From NCBI GenBank assembly GCA_021014945.1, contig MU266749.1, positions 1 to 17,198 of the forward strand: a DNA stretch of 17,198 nt, read 5' to 3'. Numbering within the stretch: the first letter of the stretch is position 1; every line of letters begins with the position of its first letter. A program made the position numbers and the translations under genes. The DNA is from Leucogyrophana mollusca. Lineage: Eukaryota; Basidiomycota; Agaricomycetes; Boletales. The notes under the pieces were generated by a model. That model saw nothing but the letters and a program-made list of their open reading frames with translations. It was not told the origin of the DNA and did not search any database. Positions 15,137-17,198 of the stretch are shown here, one piece after another.

Positions 15137-15378
15137 TGTTAGATGATGCCTAGCGCTCATCTAACGGTCTATAGACACTTGGTGCTGTCAGCCACATAAT
15201 TGATGCTGCAAGTTGATGTTTCCTTGCTGTAAGACCCTTGTCTAGCCTTTCAACCCCGTGTTACCCCCGACCACACAGCCCAGTGGTTAGAGCGACCGGT
15301 ATATGTCCAGGAGGTCCTGGGTTCAATCCCTAGTCTGGTCATCTTTTCTCTCCCGTGGTCACTCGCCCATTTGTAACA
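15137..15378 (+). mobile_element. 242-bp element with LTR-like ends and a tRNA-like domain, copy 1
   Basis: The ends are TGTTAG...GTAACA. The flanks AGTAG (15132-15136) and AATAG (15379-15383) differ in one base, and other LTR copies read CCCCAATAGTGGC without a break, so this is an insertion with a 5-bp duplication. (Taking TAGTG as the duplication, perfect on both sides, would put the ends at 15139-15380.) It starts with a hairpin TTAGATGA/TCATCTAA (15139-15146, 15157-15164) and carries a 72-base tRNA-like part. A second copy lies at 8395-8643. It codes for nothing. It may be a tRNA-derived SINE or a very small LTR-type element. Confidence 0.75.
15269..15340 (+). other. tRNA-like domain with A and B boxes
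   Basis: The A box is CAGCCCAGTGG (15276-15286), followed by TTAGAGCG as in a D arm. The B box is GGTTCAATCC (15320-15329). GACCACA at 15269-15275 pairs with TCTGGTC at 15334-15340 in six of seven places, like an acceptor stem, and CTGGG/CCTAG closes a seven-base T loop. A TTTT polymerase III stop lies at 15344-15347. The D stem has a mismatch and the anticodon arm is poor, so it is a relic and not a working tRNA. Confidence 0.6.
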
Positions 15379-15466
15379 AATAGTGGCTAAGTCGCTCCTA
15401 GCTCTTCAGAGCTTCAACAACCCCTTGGTTGAGCCTTGCTCCCAATTCAATCTTATCTGCGCTACA

Positions 15467-16519
15467 ATGAACTCCAAGTCTTGTACCTTGCTTTCAGCAC
15501 CACTGGAGACTTGCAGATGTGCCTCTATGGCTTCCTGCTTGTTCTGTGCACTCCCTGGACACTGTGTCCACTCCTGCACTGTCATGCACTCCTACCAGCC
15601 TCAATACACGCAGCATCGTCGTTCCAAGCATTCTCAGACTCCCACTAAGCCTCCTCCGCCGATCCATGCATCCCAGTACTCAGGGGATATCACAGAATAT
15701 GCCATGAACACTGTACTTCGCACTTTCGACCCCACAGACCCATTCTGCCCCCTCCAGCTCGATGCTGATGTGGAATGGATAGCAGACACTGGTGCCACCT
15801 CCCATATGACTCCCCATCGCCATTGGATGCGCAACTATCAGCCCCAGCGCGTTCCAATCAAGCTAGCAGACAGCACCATTGTTTTCTCTGCTGGGATAGG
15901 CACTGTGGTGTTTAGCCCAACCATTGGAGGCAAACCAGGCAGATCCGTCGAGTTCACTCGCGTTCTGCATGTCCCAGACCTTAGGACCAATCTCCTGGCA
16001 GTCCTATACCTCACCAAACACAAGGGATTCACAGTCACAATCAATTCGACGCATATGAGCTTCTATCGCTCTCAGGACACTCCCCTCTTCACCGCTTCTA
16101 TCAACAACAACAGTGCCACACATCTAGAGGGTTCCACTGTTGCAAACTGCGAGTCTGCCTCTCCTGCAACGACGCTGCCTCTGGATATCACCCTCTGGCA
16201 TAGAAGACTTGCCCATCACCACATAGCAGGTGTTAGGACGCTCATAGACCGCAATCTTGTCACTGGATTGAAGCTGGAGTCGAAGGCCCTGCCAGATCCC
16301 ATCTGTGAGCCATGCCTGGCTGGCAAGATGCACGCAAATACCTTCCCTTCATCGCTATACAGGGCAGAAGACCTCCTTCCCTTGGCCTTATCGCACTTTC
16401 CAAGGATATCGCGATTGGGCCACCTTCATCTGCGACTATTCGAGATTTCGAGTGGTTATCCCTCTCAAGGTCAAATCAGACACATTCTCCGCTTTCAAGC
16501 AGTTCCAGGCATATGCTGA
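15467..16519 (+). pseudogene. gag-protease-preintegrase polyprotein of a Ty1/Copia element, truncated
   Basis: ATG 15467 is chosen because it matches the start in the other gag copies; the frame is open from 15383. The 350-residue product has a zinc knuckle CLFCALPGHCVHSC (C24, C27, H32, C37), the protease site WIADTGATSHMT (D107), a long beta-rich protease and linker region with HVPDLRTNLLAV, and the HHCC zinc-binding part of the integrase (LWHRRLAHHHI near 243-253, then CEPCLAGK near 280-287). The frame is lost near 16370-16400, before the catalytic core. The capsid part expected upstream of the knuckle (some 200 or more residues in Copia elements) is absent, and so is the primer site. Nucleic-acid binding by the knuckle and polyprotein cutting would be its roles; as it stands it cannot support transposition. 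Confidence 0.8.
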
Positions 16520-16701
16520 GAACCAGACACAACCAACTGTGGCATTAAGCGCCAGCACACAGTGCGCAATCGCCCTCAGCAGAATGGTGTTGCAGAGAGA
16601 GCGAACAGAGTCCTGGCAGAGCGAATTACAGCGATGCTAGATGAATCCTGTGGCATGGAAACAAGCCAGATGTCTCCCATCTGCGCGTTTGGGGCTGCAC
16701 T
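16392..16701 (+). pseudogene. Integrase core remains, frameshifted, with deletion
   Basis: One frame reads GYRDWATFICDYSRFRVVIP and SDTFSAFKQFQAYAENQT. A second frame continues VRNRPQQNGVAERANRVLAE, the region of the catalytic Glu of Copia integrases. About 35 residues that would hold the second Asp (D-x-G-G-E) are missing between them, and the region with the first Asp (H-x-D-x-x-G-P) was lost at the upstream frameshift. Only the last member of the D-D-E triad is left. Reverse transcriptase and RNase H are absent; the sequence stops inside integrase at the next LTR. Confidence 0.75.
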
Positions 16702-16902
16702 TGTTCGTTCTGATAGTTTGTTTCCCTTAGTTACTTACTCTGGACACTAGGTATGGTACTTATGATCCTGCACAACTTAGTTACTTACTCTGGACACTAG
16801 CTCCAGTGCACAATACAGTTACTTACTCTGGACACTAGCTCCAGTGCTTAAGGCAGCCCACCAAGTGACTAGTTCGCTCCCCAAGCTCTCTGAGCTTTAA
16901 CA
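16702..16902 (+). mobile_element. Family B LTR, shortened start, three box copies
   Basis: TGTTCGTTCTG is followed at once by ATAGTTTGTTTCCC, so about 150 bases including the TATATA core are lost. In exchange, GTTACTTACTCTGGACACTA occurs three times (near 16730, 16778, 16820), the last two with CTCCAGTGC. The LTR ends TGAGCTTTAACA before a primer-binding site. Confidence 0.8.
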
Positions 16903-16928
16903 GGTTATGAGCTCCGCGCTCTAGCCAC
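16903..16928 (+). promoter_or_regulatory. Primer-binding site (initiator tRNA-Met half)
   Basis: GGTTATGAGCTCCGCGCTC then TAGCCAC, one change from the best copy, directly after the LTR. Confidence 0.7.
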
Positions 16929-17013
16929 TTCAACAATCCCTGGATCGTCTCTAATCGTCCTGGACACTTCTTGGTTGAGCCTTGCTCCCAAATCCTATCT
17001 TATCTGCACTGCT

Positions 17014-17198
17014 ATGTCCTCCAACTCTTCTACTTCGTTGTCAGCACCTCTAGAGCAATGCAGATGTGCCCCTGAGGCTTCCTGCTCGTTCTGCGCACTT
17101 CCTGGCCATTGTGTCCATGCCTGCGCTGTCATGCGCAGGTACCAGCCTCAGCACACTCAGCATCGTCGCTCCCAGCGTCCTAGGACTCCCAAACAGCC
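17014..17198 (+). CDS. gag of a family B Copia element, open at the window end
   Basis: ATG 17014 opens MSSNSSTSLSAPLEQCRCAP, the complete knuckle CSFCALPGHCVHAC, and a basic tail RRYQPQHTQHRRSQRPRTPK. The frame is still open at the last base, so this could be the start of the least damaged element in the array. The spacing LTR, primer site, about 85-base leader and ATG is the same as in the copy at 14838-14949. As in the other copies, no capsid domain precedes the knuckle. Confidence 0.65.
   Translation, partial: MSSNSSTSLSAPLEQCRCAPEASCSFCALPGHCVHACAVMRRYQPQHTQHRRSQRPRTPKQ

Larger units (their letters stand above)
15099..15419 (+). mobile_element. Family B LTR 3' part, split by a short tRNA-like element
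   Basis: 15099-15136 is the LTR from TGGACCAATAGCTCCAGTGC, and 15379-15419 its end, AATAGTGGCTAAGTCGCTCC to GAGCTTCAACA. The first half of the LTR is lost at the junction with gag. No primer-binding site follows; the sequence goes straight to the leader CCCCTTGGTTGAGCC. Confidence 0.75.

Noticed and set aside
15269..15340. Functional tRNA gene
   Set aside because: Acceptor and D stems are mismatched, the anticodon arm is poor, and the same sequence lies in a repeated element.
1..17198. CRISPR array, bacterial operons, rRNA
   Set aside because: No regularly spaced short repeats, no Shine-Dalgarno-led gene chains and no rRNA-like sequence; the window is fungal in character.

Overview
The window looks like a transposon-rich, decayed stretch of a mushroom-forming fungus genome (Basidiomycota, Agaricomycetes). 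This is inferred from short GT-AG introns of about 50 bases, fungal Copia-type retrotransposon sequence, and basidiomycete-style gene remains. The species cannot be fixed from the sequence. No intact, clearly functional host gene is present. Nearly everything is a retrotransposon fragment, a solo long terminal repeat (LTR), a tRNA-related short element, or a host gene fossil broken by stops, frameshifts and insertions.

Layout, left half. Bases 1-492 are the end of an LTR (family A, rich in CTCCG/TCCGG motifs) that cuts into a minus-strand gene fossil (493-2543). Bases 2.5-5.1 kb are mostly non-coding with weak coding traces, degenerate tandem repeats and a TG-rich minisatellite. A small plus-strand ORF with a basic stretch and an acidic tail lies at 5166-5402. 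Minus-strand gene fossils follow at 5644-6033, 6193-6396 and 6513-6703; the last is hit by a solo Copia-type LTR with a 5-bp target duplication. A strong 59-bp inverted repeat lies at 6935-7066.

Middle. From 7509 to 9135 there is a pile-up of Copia-type LTRs (family B) nested inside one another, with a second short element that carries tRNA-like boxes. A minus-strand fossil broken by a 13-bp tandem duplication (9290-9689), a second family A LTR (9689-10339), a minus-strand family B LTR and a tRNA-derived SINE-like unit follow.

Right half. Bases 11.05-13.4 kb hold fossils of host genes, including a JmjC-like (cupin) gene on the minus strand split by two solo LTRs, each with a recognisable target duplication. 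From 13674 to the window end there is a head-to-tail array LTR-gag-LTR-gag-LTR-gag/pro/int-LTR-gag of the family B Copia element. Its gag begins almost at the CCHC zinc knuckle, and reverse transcriptase and RNase H are missing. Its primer-binding site matches the anticodon half of initiator tRNA-Met, as in Drosophila copia and yeast Ty5. The main biology visible is repeated retrotransposition, LTR recombination and CpG-type mutational decay.
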